Source of the DNA: Xylocopa sonorina
Lineage: Eukaryota; Arthropoda; Insecta; Hymenoptera; Apidae
DNA length: 64,000 nt
Reading direction: 5' to 3'
NCBI RefSeq assembly: GCF_050948175.1
Contig: NC_135202.1
Span: forward strand, 4,092,001 to 4,156,000
A model generated the notes under the pieces. It saw only the letters and a program-made list of their open reading frames with translations, was not told where the DNA came from and made no database searches. Positions 38,319 to 51,839 of this stretch are shown piece by piece (the stretch's first letter is position 1; each line of letters starts with the position of its first letter). The position numbers and the translations under genes were made by a program.

Positions 38319-41300
38319 ATTTCATTCTATTCTCGTTCTGATTCAGTCTCGTTCCAGCGGCAGGTAGATACCGATTTTCCTCTTATCCAGCGGGCAGAAT
38401 GTTTCGACGACGGGCCTAATGGGGCTGTCTGCCGGTCGCAATACCGGCGCACAATCTAACGCACTCGCTGCTACTTGTCCCCCGCCATTGTGCCCAGGAC
38501 TTTACCATTGATTCTATTTTCCTCGTCCTCCGCTGCTTCCTGACCTCGTTCCGTTCGCCGCGGCTTTTTCCTACCAGGGAAAACCGTTGCGAAAGAGCGC
38601 CCCTTTACGTTACCCCCTTTGTGCTTTTTATCGGTCGTCCGTTGTAGCGAGTGTTGCCGGGTTTAAGGGATGATTCCGGGGGTTAGCGTGAGAGGGAAAT
38701 CGGGAGTAATGAAATTGCGGCTCAAGATGCACTTTTTTAAGGGATAACTCAATTCGAAAGTTTTTGTCAGATATGAGTATTGTATATTAGTGGCAAAAGT
38801 GTGTAAAGTATGCAAAGTACTTCTGTTCGTAAATGAAGCCTTAAGTGTAATTTTATTTATCTATTTCTCTGTTTCTGAATAAGCTTTTAAGGCTGCTACG
38901 AGATACTAAACAGCCTGTATACACGTGCAGTGGGAAGGGGTTACAGGTCAAGAGGAGTTTCAGGGTTTATTGTCTTATAATTACTATGTGAAATGTGTTT
39001 ATGCGAATCTCAGCTCCCCTTTTCTATCTCCCTTTCTTCCTTACAGTCCCTTTTTTAGTCATACTTTAAAGAAATGTCTGAAATGTTTCCTTCTGTTCCT
39101 CGCTGAACTGCACGTTAGAATAATGAGACGACGTGCAATGTCAGAATTGGAATTGTATATGATAGTTGTTTAAATGTAATTTTGGTAAAATAAACAAACA
39201 AACAAGCAGATACACCGAGCGAATGATAAATTTATCAGGACACGGTTTGACGCACTGCTGTCATTCCGAATAATTTATATTCCATGCAATTTTCAAAGTT
39301 AAATGTGTTATCAAAACTTTTAACAAGATAGATCATGCGAGCAAAGTTTAAGGATGAAGGAATATGAGATGGATGCAGAACGATGGTGACTTTGGTTTGA
39401 CTGTAGTTGGACGCCTCTCACGCTTTCATCTGCGATCAGGTTCGCAGGTTGTTTCTAAAACAGTTAGCCAAACTTTACCATATGAGAAATGTACGCTTCT
39501 GTAATTTGTAAAGGATTCTTATCCTGTTCAACAAAACAAATATCAAACAGATTTAATTACATAGCAAGAAAATTTCACATTCCTGAGAACAGATTTAATA
39601 TTGTACGAATAATTTACTAATTAAAATTTTTCGAGAAAGCTTGGCAAATAAATGAATTTTTTATTTTAGCAACCTGAAAAAGAAAGCTGTTAATGGAGTC
39701 CACGAAGCTAAACCATAATCCATCGATATTTCAAGCGGCTCTCAATTTATTTAAAATTACGGTTGCGCCGTTCGCGACTCCGCCATCGTTTCCTTTTTCA
39801 GAACGTCGTCCGGTACTGGAAATCGATGGAACGACTGGCGACACGCCTCGATCTTTCACGAAACTTTCGACTTCCGCCCTCGAATCCTTTGCTTCTTTCG
39901 CGATCGTCTAAGGTGCCTTTTAATCCACTCGCTCGCCGCACTTCCGCCCCTTTGCTACGTTGAAACGGAAGAAACAGGAAGGACCGGGGACAGGAAATAC
40001 GGATGTAAATTGATCGAACGGGGAAAGTTCACGGAAAAATGTCTGCAGTCAACGCTGAACGTGTTTCTCGTCGTATTTACGCGTAACAAACCGGAGATTT
40101 TAATTCGCACGAATATTTGCTTTAAAATTAACTATCCGAGTGCAAGAATGAGAATTCCTGTCCCTGTTGGTTAATAAATCTCGTACGTCGCTATAATATA
40201 CGTTTCCTGTGCGGTTTCACGCATTTTTTATTCATTCTTTTTACGCTGAGATAATTGAGCTTTTTTTGCCTTAACAGAAATCAGTTATACTTTACGCTAG
40301 CCGTAAGCACAAAATGTTCTAGAGTGATTTTTGAACTGGCCAGGAAAATTCTAGCGAATATTTTAATTTCCCTTCGTCGTTCACAATTCGTTCACGTTCT
40401 TCGCAACATAAACTAGAATTGACTATGCTAATAGACGGGAGATGCATTCGAGCGAGCGAACACTCCCACCGTAAACGATTCGATCGTCGTCTCCTTTTGT
40501 TTTTTCCCGCTCCGGCTAGGCGACGATTGGAAAGGGCGGATGAAATCGATCGTCAGTTTTAACGACGACATTATTTTAAGCCGCGCTTTAGGGGACGTTC
40601 GTAACTGGGCCCGGGCGGCGAGCGTAGAAAATAGAGGAAAAATTCATTAGCGATTCCTCGATGGTAATTTCGCCTATTCCCGTTGTCCTCCAATTCCTCT
40701 TCTTTATTTTCCCGGCGTGCCGAATCGAATTTTCCATCGGCTACAAAATCTTCCGACCGCCCTTTTATTTATCGACGGAGTAGCAAGTTTACGCGTCCCC
40801 TTTCTACCTCGCCTAATTTAAATTCTAGTGACCAACTACTGTACTCCAGAGTGCTCGTTTCTCCTCTGCCCTCGCTTTTACCCCACCGCCGCGGCGAGGC
40901 AGGAACGAATTAGCCCAAAAATATATTTTACCGCGCGATAGAGTTAGCCGGCACGTGAAACTGTACGAAATCGCGCGAAATGTGAAATCAAACGGGAGAA
41001 GAATGGCGGGAAATGGTCGATTCTGGTCGTTATAGGGTTCCTTATAGCGTCTCTGACGATGTGGAATAAAGCGAAATGAAATGAGAAAGATATTTGAAGC
41101 TTCTTTATTAATACGGGACAGATGTAATACTTTATTTTCATTATTTTTCAACTTCATTTTCAGCTTGAAATTTTCTGATCACAAGTGTAATATAAATTTA
41201 TCGTTCGCGAAGATCGTACGTTATTGTATCTAACAAAGTCGAAAATTGCTTATTTTCTACCACATCCTTCGTGTACGAATTAAGATCCTTGGCGAGGAAC

Positions 41301-42583
41301 AGCCTAAGGTAACGCGAAAGAAGTTATTTGCCCCGGTTCCAGAGACTAGTTGAACAATTTCAGCTTTGATGTCTCCTTAGGTCAAACGAGAAAAGGTTTC
41401 CGTTCCCCTTAATTTACCGTCGGAGCACCCGGATTTTGTTCGTACCAGTGTTCCGTTACTTCCCTCTTTGTTTTCTCTTTTCTTTTTTCTCTACCCTTTC
41501 TCCCCTTTACTTTACTCTACGACTGTCTACCCGTTGCCCACTCGTGTTACTTCTTGCCCCTTTTTTTCTGCTCGAAACCACCTCATGGGAAAGAAACAAG
41601 TGAGCCATTCTTTAGCCAGTAACAAGCTCGATCGCCAAAGCGGTGACGAACGAGAGTTCGATGGAAGCTGCCGGCAAAACCACTCCAAATTCGATATTCT
41701 GCCATTAAAAACCGTGAGCCGAGTGCTTACGGGGAACGAGCTTAGGTTCATTGAGACTAGTGGCAATCTTTATGTTGAATTTTGCAATATTTGTCCTTTG
41801 ATGCTTAATAATGGCGCTGAAGAAGAACAATCGTCGACTCCTCTTGTCGAGGAACCAGAAATGTCGCAGGTCTCTGTTGTTTTCTTTGCTCTGAAATTAA
41901 AATGAATCGCGTGGCGTTTGCTTTATGGACAACGCTCGAATCGGTTGTTTGCGCGAGTGCTTACGGTGTGTTTCCTTGGTAAAGTGAGGATAACGCGTTG
42001 CTTTCGCTGGCAACTGCTTGAGATATCGAGAAACCGCGAATTAAAGCATTTGTAAATTTCTTTTCAGGTTATATATCCTTTGTATAATACAGAGAAATGT
42101 GAAGATTGATGGGAATAGCCAATGAAATTAGTGTAATCGTGGAACTAGGATTAAAATTGTCTCGTGGACTTGTTAATACTTTTGAAAACGTTCAGGCAAT
42201 TATCCAGTGACGAAGTCGCGAGAGTGTTCAGCGAAAGATCAGCAGAGCGAAAAACGAAACAGTTCCAACAAGTGAATCGATGGATAGAACGCGTTTCGTT
42301 AAGTGAATCGCGGTGAGACACGCGGAACTTTGGATTACCGAGAACTCGCGCGTTTCTCATAAGAACGAAGACAGGTCGCGAAACTCCAGAGCTACCTCGT
42401 GATAATTAGAGACTTCTGTTTCACAGAATGCAGGGAAGTTTAAGTTCCGAGCAAATCGCTCCACTTATGTCCTCTTCCGCCGACAATCTTTCTCTCCGTT
42501 GTTCGTGCCTCTTGTTTCCCATGCCTTCGCTTAATTGGATTAATTCTTCTACTTTTAGTTGCGAAGAATTATATTGACGAAAA
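38317..42583. other. Non-coding stretch with GC-richer patches
   Basis: GC-richer parts lie at 38380-38680, 39760-39960 and 40430-41040. Frames at 40825-41157 (minus) and 41468-41905 (plus, 145 codons, pyrimidine-rich beginning) are unrecognised. Confidence 0.35.
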
Positions 42584-42873
42584 ATTATCTTCCTGAAGTG
42601 ACAATTAATTTCTATAATCATCTAAAGCTATATTTAATAATTTTTGATCGTTATTAAGAGACGAAATATCTCGCCAGAAATAACGAAAGAGTTAAAGTTC
42701 GATATTATCTTCCTGAATAGAGACAATTAATTTCTATCACCAGCTAAAGCTATATTTAATAATGTCGTCCAGTAACACGAATTGGTTCTGAAATATTTTG
42801 TTTGAAGAATCGAACAGTCGTTACTAAGTGACGAAATATCTGGTAAAAAATAACGAAAGAGTTAAAGCTCTAT
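42584..42873. repeat. Tandem duplication, 120-base unit, second copy enlarged
   Basis: Copies start at 42584 and 42704 with attatcttcctgaa. They share gacaattaatttctat, ctaaagctatatttaataat, gacgaaatatct and aataacgaaagagttaaag. Copy 2 carries about 50 extra bases in the middle (around 42765-42815). Confidence 0.9.
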
Positions 42874-44479
42874 ATTATCGAATTTATTTATGTCTAACGA
42901 GAAAATTCGCGTTGCATCGAAGCTACATAAAACAAGAGGACATTTCGTATCTCCTTGCAACTCATCAGCTTGTATAATACATCGCTACGAGGAGCCTCGT
43001 CATTTTCTTCCGGGTATAATTCTCGATACAACGGTTAATTTGGAAGTTAATAAAGGTCTCTACCGGTTGAATAATATCTTGGCACTGGCAGCTGCAGAAA
43101 GTTTCCAGGGGGCGAAGGATCTTCGCGTCTATCCCCTTATTCGTCTCTGGATTCAGCGCTTCCCTCCCTCTCCCTCGCGTCGCGATTCTTCCTTCGGAGT
43201 TATCCTTTCATTCCCACTCTCGTGTACCTCTGAATCACTTTCATTTAAAAATTAATTAGAAAGAAACTTCCGTGGACGACTGGCTGTCAAACTATTGGCA
43301 AGCCTCGCAGGTAGCTCGCGTGGTTCACTTGAGGAACGGTTCGATCGAAAGGATTTACGCTGGACGATGTCAGGAATTAATTATACGAATCGAAATGCGC
43401 TAACAACTACCTTCTTATTCTGTGTGGTTCTGAAGAAATTTAGAAATTCCTATTTTGTTATCATTGGATACTCTGAACGGAGTACGATGTTAACTTTAAC
43501 AGACACATCATTGGAATAAAATTTACAATTAGATTGTTAACACTTCAATAATTTCTTATTAAATTGTACGTGCTCCAGAATGTCGTCCTTCGAAATAAAA
43601 ATTCTCAAACTTTCGGAAAAACAATCATTTTCAAAGCGAGCCCAGCAAAGAGGCAATAAAATAAAAGCAACTGGAGGGCTTCTTTTAATCAAAGCTTTAT
43701 TAGATAGCTGAAGTTCCAGATAAGAGTCCTCTTAACCCAGTTTATACAATGTACGTCACCTACTTCGATGTAAGATAATGACAATCTACTTTTAAGAAGA
43801 CCATGGATAGCACGACAAATAGCGAAACGCGGTGGCAGTTTCGCGGAAGCCGCGTGCAGCATCCTCAGGAGCATAGCGGAACCCTTAAATGTAGGGGGGG
43901 CCACGGTTGAACGATCGTGAGAATCCAGCAACAAGCTACGACATCGACCCGCGAAGCTATCAAGTGTCAGAGGACTGATTGCTCGGAGAAGTAGCAACTA
44001 TGAGAGGAGGGCAAGTAACTCGATCCTGCATTACCTCAGGAATGGGAACATTATTCCTAAAGGATCAGGTTAGGGAATGGAGTAAACGAGAATGCTTCCT
44101 GATAGCTTACCGCACGCTCCAAAATCTTTCGACGGATATAGATTCTCCTCTTCCCTCGCGGATCTCTCTTTCAGATACGAGATAGCCGTTTTATTCCGCG
44201 AACAATGTTATCTTGGAAAATAAATCAAATGGCAATTTCGAGGATGTACTTTTCGGAAATTTTCTCAGAGAAATGCCGAATAATAGAAAGAACTGTGATA
44301 AATCAAGGTTATTCGTTATCATGCTGCTGCAGCTGGTAAAAGGACACTATTCAAAAACCATGCTTTCGCCCCAACCGATTTTGTTTAAACTTTGGATATT
44401 TGTAGATCTATATGTGTCTCATCAAATGCCAGAGTCTCTATCTGTCAGACTTTTAGTAAGGGATGGGGAGGGGATCAAA
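42874..44479. other. Mixed non-coding stretch
   Basis: Frames at 42890-43255 (plus), 43689-43997 (minus) and 44213-44542 (plus) show no recognised domain. The minus frame ends near a GTGACG donor-like site (about 43750) but has no clear acceptor. Confidence 0.3.
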
Positions 44480-44790
44480 GTATGCATTTGGCGAAATCTT
44501 TCGAAGGCTATAACTTTTGACTACAAAAAGATATCGACTTGAATTTGGCGTCAAAAAATCACAAAAAAATTAATCTTTCGAATGCTTTATAATTTTTTCT
44601 TCTTTAGGAATTTTTAAGTCACTTCTTATGCATTTTTCTAGTTTTCCGGATAGTGAAAAATTGCGAAAAATTGCTATACTCAAAAAAGGAAACCCCAAAT
44701 TTTAACAAAAAACTCCGTATAGGAGGCTCATATTATGCTCCTTAAATGGTATAAATCTTACCCTGGGGAAACTTTTTATTTAAAAGTTAT
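44480..44790. other. Low-complexity sequence that may be a transposon remnant
   Basis: A/T-rich phrases with short internal repetition (aaaaattgcgaaaaattgc, caaaaaaattaatctttcg) look more like worn mobile DNA than like the neighbouring sequence. No terminal repeats or transposase were found, so this is an impression only. Confidence 0.15.
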
Positions 44791-45330
44791 AACATAATAT
44801 TCGTGTCGATGAGCAAAGTCGATGAGACAGAGAGCAGGAAACTCTGAGTGACGCGTACATATGCGACACTGTGGAGTGACAGTTTTTTTGCATGAAGCTT
44901 CATTTCCGAAAAGAAATCTGGCTGAATCGATCAACTGAATAAATTGAATCTTCAACATTGATTTATTCGAATTGTCGAATTCGGTTATCTCGAAAACGAA
45001 CCCACAAACGAAAAAGTTTTACTCTTTTCGCGGGATTTTTTTTTCTCACGTCCTGTTTGATTCAATGGGTGCATCGATCAATTAGTAATAAAATCGCACC
45101 TATGCTACGATAAGAAGATTTTCAAGTAGATGCTTGAATCGTTAAGGAAAATTTAATGACAATTGTTATATAAAATTATACAAAATTAGGGAAGGGAAAG
45201 TGCGTCATTCATTTAATTTGTAATTTCTGCGTTCAAACAAACGCCGATCGTCCATTATAAAGACCACAATAAGAATGTTCTGTCGAGTTACTTGAAAGAA
45301 AATAAAATACATCCAGTCGCGAAGTCTCTG
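44791..45330. other. AT-rich non-coding stretch
   Basis: Nothing recognised. Confidence 0.4.
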
Positions 45331-45585
45331 CGTGCTGAAGATGTCGGCGAACGAGAGTCGCCTCCTCCTGAGCAAGTATTTCCCTTTTAACTTTCCACCC
45401 TCTCCCTTTCTTCATTTTACTCTTCTTCCATCGCTTTTTACACGCAATCATATTCTTTCCTGCCCGCCTTCCATCCTCTCCTCAGCTATTGTTTTCGTTC
45501 CACCCCTTCCGTCTCTTATGCATTGCGCCTGCTTCCCTTTACTTTTCGCTCGGGTTTCATTATCTAATTAAATTTTCTGTTTCAG
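45331..45585 (+). other. Pyrimidine-rich tract ending in a strong acceptor-like site
   Basis: The plus strand is C/T-rich over about 200 bases and ends with aattttctgtttcag at 45571-45585, a very good 3' splice site. The sequence after it closes quickly (TGA or TAG in two frames; the third reads S-D-V-P-L-D-T-G-R and stops), so no coding exon is supported. Confidence 0.3.
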
Positions 45586-45965
45586 ATCTGACGTCCCTTT
45601 AGACACCGGTCGTTGAGACCGACGTTACCTTTCCTGTTCCGTTTCTATCCGCGGAAAACCCGTCCCTACTTTCTTACGGGAAATAAGTTTCCTTTTACTG
45701 AAACATCTTCCCCTGTGAAATACCTGGCTCTTATTATTAAACCGCCTGCTTTTTTATTTCTAAGCCTACTAAACTTTAAGGTATGTTGAGAGTAATAATT
45801 AGTGGCAATGTTAATCGTTCACAAATATTACATAATTTTACGTTTGCAACTGAACGTGTGTACGGAAACTTAACAAGGATAAGTTAACAAGTATTAATTC
45901 GAGTAAAGTCGTGTATGCGTAAGAAAGGTGAGAAGAAAAAGAGAAGGAAGAACGTTTCGTTTTGG
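45586..45965. other. Non-coding stretch
   Basis: Nothing recognised. Confidence 0.4.
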
Positions 45966-46009
45966 GCCATCTGGTGGGCTCGTTCAGCAGCGCTACCAAA
46001 ATGGCGGAC
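45966..46009. promoter_or_regulatory. Possible insulator/promoter motifs (CTCF-like and YY1/Pho-like)
   Basis: GCCATCTGGTGGG at 45966-45978 resembles a CTCF core, and CCAAAATGGCGGAC at 45996-46009 matches the AANATGGCGGC type of YY1/Pho site. They sit 17 bases apart and just left of a tandem duplication. The ATG in the second motif opens only a five-codon frame (M-A-D-S-R) before TGA. Confidence 0.3.
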
Positions 46010-46037
46010 TCGCGATGATGTTACAGATGATGAAAGT

Positions 46038-46170
46038 AGCTTTTGAAGTTTGTAAATTGAATGTGAGATTAATTTAATGAAAGTACGATTGAGCAACGGT
46101 GGAGCTTTTGAAGTTTGTAAATTGAACGTGATATTAATTTAATGCAAATACGATCTAGCAACGGTGGAGC
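46038..46170. repeat. Tandem duplication, 66-base unit
   Basis: Copies start at 46038 and 46104 with agcttttgaagtttgtaaat and both end in (t/c)(t/g/c)agcaacggtggagc. A few substitutions separate them. Confidence 0.92.
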
Positions 46171-47889
46171 AATTTAATATATCCTATTGTCATAAAGCAA
46201 TTGGACGTTGGCTAATATTTCATCGTAGAGGACGCGGCAGCTGAAGCAGCGTTTCTTTCGCGCGAGAAACTGTTAATTGGTCCGAATCTAGTTAGGAAGT
46301 GTACACATTAGAAGATGAGAAACGGTGTGCTTAGATATCGCAGTTTGCTCGCATCGTACGCCGACCAGTATAAATCAAACGGCGTGGTACCACATCGCTG
46401 GGTCATCGGGCAATCTCAATATTTGGAAATATAACGCAATGCGCAAAGCATTTCCGCTGTTTGAAATCAGACGGCACACGCGAGCGTAACTTTGGAACAC
46501 GTTACAGCCAAATTGTGCTGTATTGCGAGCTTGTAACTCGTACTATTTGACCTTTAATTTGAGTTTGGCGAATCGACGTGGAAAATGCTCGGATACCACT
46601 TGTTTCTAAAAATGGAGAACGTTTCAAGCGTGGTGTTCTATTGAGCAACACGTACGCGTCTCTATTATTCGAAGAAAAGTTTAAATAAGGAGGTCTGAAA
46701 CGTGTACTACTTTGAAAAGTCTTGCGTCTTTTATTTCGCATTGGCATGCTTCGCGAACGGATATAATCTGCTTTCAGTCTGCCAGATGCAATAGACGAAA
46801 CGTAAAATCCGTTAGATCGTCTGCTCTATGGTAAAGAAATATCCAATAAAATGGAAATTCATAAAACTTTTCTATCACGTTCCGTAATAAAATGCATTTA
46901 ATATTCCGCTCGCGTTACTCTTAACCGCCAAAACTGTCCACCCTTTACGTTTCAATGTCGTACGTCGATCGCAGTTGTAATTTCTCTTTTCTTGGTCAAC
47001 ACTTTTCTTCAAATTCTTTGCCACCATTATTTTTGGTATAACGCAGGGAAAAGGGACACTGCTAATTAACTGGGGAGGACAAGCTACAACGTATGAGTCC
47101 CGCCTCTAATGTTTGCAATGTGAAAACTACGGTGCCGTTGATTTATTCAGATTACGGTTGTTTAAATACGTATGTTTATGTAAACTCTGGTAATGTATGA
47201 AGTGGAACGTTTAAATGGTAACATTAAACGTGTCCGTTGTTTGCGAATGCACAGGAGCATTCTCTCCAGCGGAATGTACGCTATTTCAAGGGGCTCCGGT
47301 TTAATGAATAGAAAATATTTTTGTTTTACAATTTACGACGGCAAAGTAAATGTTTCTTCAGTCTTATTGCTTGAAACTACTTACTTATACAGGTAAAATA
47401 AAGTTTCGTTGAACTTAACAAAGCAGACTGTACACGCAATAGAGAATTAAAATTTAAGATCAATCGATAGAAGTTTCATACACCTTTTTCGAATAATAAA
47501 AACTATATTTTCGAATTTTATTGTTTAAAAATAATTAGATAGAAACACGACAAATTTCTGCCGTGAACTAAAGGTAGCTAACGTTGGTTACTAATGGAGA
47601 TCGGTTGGTTTAATAGATTTTTTAATCACGCTCTCCTTCGAGAGTTTATTTTACTGGAAGATGGAATGCAAGTGCTCGTCGCTTGTCCAATTTGATGCTG
47701 AACTCAGGAAGACGCGTATTTAATTCAAAGGCTTGAAGTAAGAGTAACAATTTCTAGTGTCTCCTTCAATGCAGCGTAAATTAAAGCTAAGTAGTAAAAG
47801 AATGAAACAAAAAAAATAGTGTTTTACCTTTATCGACATTTAAATAGTGAATTTTCATTCTCTAAGAAAATAACAACCCGAGTTGAGAA
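46171..47889. other. Non-coding stretch
   Basis: A TATA-like GTATAAATC lies at 46369-46377 on the plus strand without supporting signals. Frames at 46502-46747 (minus) and 47193-47396 (plus) are unrecognised. ttttggtataacg near 47032 recalls a piece of the 143-base tandem unit at 3434-3850, over too short a length to mean much. Confidence 0.35.
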
Positions 47890-47907
47890 CTATATGCATG
47901 CATATAG
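47890..47907. other. Perfect 18-base palindrome
   Basis: CTATATGCATGCATATAG equals its own complement. It contains overlapping ATGCAT sites. Confidence 0.95.
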
Positions 47908-49839
47908 ACTGACGTGATACACTATTCCCGCGTCAAAGTACTCGCGAACGACTTATTTCAGGAACAAGTTGGGAGGAAAATAACCTAAGTGTTCCTCGCG
48001 GTGGTCTCATCGTGCAAGCTTGATGACGCACACGGCGTCAAATTCGACGTCGTCGTGGAAATAAGAAATTTATCTATGTAGCACGGTGTTTCGACGCATA
48101 ATTTTTTACGACGTTATTATACAAAGTGTTCGAGAAGCGGCCAAGTGAAACTTTCAAAGTGACTGTATAAACCAGAATAAGATGAAAATCGAAAATAAGG
48201 GAATTGCGGTCGCTGTAGACCTCGTTCTCTAGTTATAAACATTTTCAAGCTGCCGGAAACACTCGAAACCAACGACAAATCGTTATCGACTCGGTCTCTT
48301 TCACTTAAAATTACTTGCTCGCTGATTCCCGATATTTTTCAAGGCAATTTCGCAAAATATCGAAGCGAGACTAGAAATGAAAATGTAGAACAGCGACTGG
48401 AATACGTATTTCGAGTCACACTGTTGAGGTGCCAAGGACGTTGGGTACGGAGTCTCACTTTATTGCATGTCAAGACGTAAGATCCCTGGAGGCTCTGACA
48501 AAATGCAGAACCCGCACTAGGTTACACACTCCTGAGGATCGTATAAGTTTAAGTATTAGCTCGTAAAAATGCGCAGTCTGTGCGTCAGCCACGCCACCCA
48601 CGTGAAGATTTCAGTTATACGTACGTATTCCCCTTTGCAATTCCACATTCATTCCTTCGAGCAGATATTCCTTGCTATGTCGATGAACATCGAATTCTAT
48701 TTCGCTTAGCTTTAAACAGCATACATCAAATTGTACAGGACTCAAATATCTATTTTCATTTATTTTTCACTATTTTTTGACATCCCTGTAAAGGCTGATG
48801 ATAAAATATGTTGCAGATAAGGATTGCAAAAGATGTCTGCTTTCTGTACATCTTTATTCAGTGAGAAATTCCATCGTTTGTAAACTATTCAAGAAGAAAT
48901 TCTATATGCTTGTCAGGAGTTCCGTGAGAACACAATTTTTGTGTAAACAGACACGACACAAAGCGTGTTAAATTTTGTTAGACACGTGAGAAGACTCCGT
49001 AAAAGTCTAAATAAATTACGTTACACGATCGTGTATGTTCGCTTATATTTAGCTCCTCTTCTTTGTTATCGAACCCAACATGTAACGCAATGGTATTATT
49101 ACAAGGTTAATCGAAGATATTACCTTGCAAAGATATTAAATTATTGTGACTGTAAGTTATTTAGAATATTTACATATCTTGTATACCAATCTACCAAATT
49201 GTTTCCCGGCATGTGTGGCTACGTTCGACTAATAAAGATTTTATTCGTTTATTTAAACTGAAACTGTGCGAACCGTTTTTAAATGAAATTTTTTATGAAT
49301 CAAATATATCGACTAAAAAGAAATCAGAAAATTAAACATACTGGACTTTTTTTCACAGAACCCGCATCGCGAATATTAATATTTTTAATCTCTGCGTTAA
49401 TTCCTACTCTGTTTGAACAAAATATATTTTTTTCCTTGCGAACTTGTTTTCATTTAATCCGTGTAAGGTACCTTTATTAAAGTTCCTCGCGCACAATCAA
49501 TATCCGCAGCAATAATACACACGCAATAAAGAAGCGTGTTTGAAATGAATTAATTTAGTCGCTGCTAAAATTAACGTAGAAGTGTTGTCTCTGCTAAAAA
49601 TACTTGAAAATTCAGCAACTGAGCGAAAATGAAATGGAACATCAGAGCAGTTAACCCTTCCACACTTTCCAGATATACTTTCTGTCTACAATTTCTCATT
49701 CTACCACCAAAGAAGTCTTCAATTTTCTAAAAAAAAAAAAAAACGTACTTCCACGTGAAATTGACGTACAAGAAGTTGCGCGAGTTCTACGAAATTAAGA
49801 GGAAGTAAAAAAAAAGAGGATTAACATAATTGAGATGAA
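47908..49839. other. AT-rich non-coding stretch
   Basis: Contains a 15-base A run at 49729-49743. Frames at 48965-49261 and 49283-49480 (plus) are hydrophobic because of T-rich codons and are not recognised. Confidence 0.4.
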
Positions 49840-50930
49840 TATGAGAGGCAAGGGTCGCAACACGATTAATCATCGCGAGGTACGTCGACGTGGACGAGGA
49901 CGGGGGCTGCGACCACGAGCGAACGGCTCGCCTAGAACCAGAGTGGAACGAGTGGATATGGACTTCGCCCTCGGAAATTAGAAGCGTCGCGTGAACGGAA
50001 TAACGAAAATCTGCCTTTTGTCCACGGGATGGTAAACAACGATTGCGACGTGATGCTCATGCCGGGGACGCTCAGATCTTGCCCGCGATTCGGACGAAAC
50101 GAGATTCCCAGTGAAATTCGTCGGGCCAATGGATGTCCTCTGCCGGAGATTGCGTAAAGCTTGTCCCTGATTCGAATTGTCGGAACGGTTGCACGCTGAG
50201 CAACGAACGAAATTTATGAACGCGGTTTTAATTACCCGAGTATACGCTGTTCCCAGGCGTTTCTAGCTTCGCGACAAGATTTATCAGTTTCAAATTTCAT
50301 TCGTATATCATACGTCTGCCTAACAAATTTTGCGAAAAATATAAGAAGTACTTAGAAGCGACAAAATGAACTGGTAACGCAACGATTTCCGATATACCAC
50401 TTTTACGAGCCATGCCCACTAGTCGTTAGCTTTCTCCTCGCATAGCGTCAAACGTAAACTGTTATCGTAGCGTGCGATGTTGTCGTTCGACGTTAAACAC
50501 GCTCGTGAAACAGTTACTTCCTGTGTGACCTACGAGTCCTCAAAAGGGAAAACGATAAGCCATAGTGGCGGCGAGCCAGAGGCCAGTTCCTCAACCTGGC
50601 GAAGAGCTCCTCCGTCGGGGGTGATCCTTTCGCTATTAATACAGTCGCTATCGCGCAACGACAGGTCGTAAAGTGGCGAAGCACGAGCACGAGACGCGCC
50701 GCTCTGTGACGGGGAAAAAATTGCTAACAAAGTGACGGAAGACTCCATAAAGTGGGCCGTCCCTCGGAGACGCCATCGCGTGAGAATCGCCCTTTACGAT
50801 ACTTCCCTTTTATTCTTCCCGCGACTTCCGTTTCCAACTTCCGCGTAAGCGTTCGCGAGCAGTTAACCAGGAGCCCACGGTGCTTCCGGTGACGCTCATG
50901 CGCGAATGTACGTCTCGTCATTTTCCAGGA
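49840..50930. other. Region with CpG-rich blocks
   Basis: Blocks at 49840-50160 and 50480-50930 are CpG-rich, with open frames on both strands (49932-50129 minus, 50477-50671 plus, 50530-50748 minus, 50724-50921 minus). No peptide is recognised. Confidence 0.35.
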
Positions 50931-51839
50931 TTTGCCTCGTTTGGTTCTGATTTATGCGTGTCTTGTTTGCAACTCTTTTCACTTTGATATTGGAACACGT
51001 TTCCAGTAAAGCCTAAAATTTATAGACAATCCAAGCAATACAGTGATTTTGTTACACTGAAATTTAGCAAGTATTCGGATTATTGTTAATCCAAAGTCAA
51101 CCTTGTATTAAAATATGACTGATGCGAGGAGTGACGATACAAGTTCGTTTATGTGCAAGGTAAACTCGTAGCTTCAAGTCCTTGGACAGCTGAATAATAC
51201 ACGACTTCAGGCTCTCAAGAATCATAATTCATTTTTCGTCACCGGATGACTGTCATGGACCCGTAGAAAGCTTCACCAGTAAACTCATAAATCTTGTTTC
51301 CCTGGAGACCGCTATATAACTCGAAACTCCATCTCCTAGGGTACCATCCACGCATTCGCTATTAACTTACTGAACAGTCGTTCAAACATCGACCGACGAA
51401 GAGACGCTTCGAAATGATAATCGTCGATTTTCATTAAACTTGGATGAATATTATACGTTCATATATTTTTTTTATTTCTTAAACCATACCATAGTTTATA
51501 TTTTTTTATCACTCGCTAAATATCGTCTCTCGTGTAATTGTGTCACTATAAATTAAAACCTTTTAAACCTCATTAACACAAAACTGACAAAATGCTGCTT
51601 ATCTGGTTTTGGCAGTAAACCGACGATATGTCAGTGTCACGAATCCTGAATAAGAACCGACGTGAGAAGCGCGCGAAGAAAATAGTTCTTGGAGTGTATC
51701 CACGCAGTAGCGCGAGAAACTGGAACACGATTAACATGCATTCTCGCAAACCGTACCATCCTCCCTTCGACTTCATTGGAAACTCGCGCGAAGAAACGGA
51801 TTAGAAAAACTGATTAAACCGGTGCATCACACTTCACCA
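50931..51839. other. Non-coding stretch with a TATA-like site
   Basis: CTATATAAC at 51312-51320 (plus) could be a TATA box, but no initiator or gene follows. Nothing else is recognised. Confidence 0.3.
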
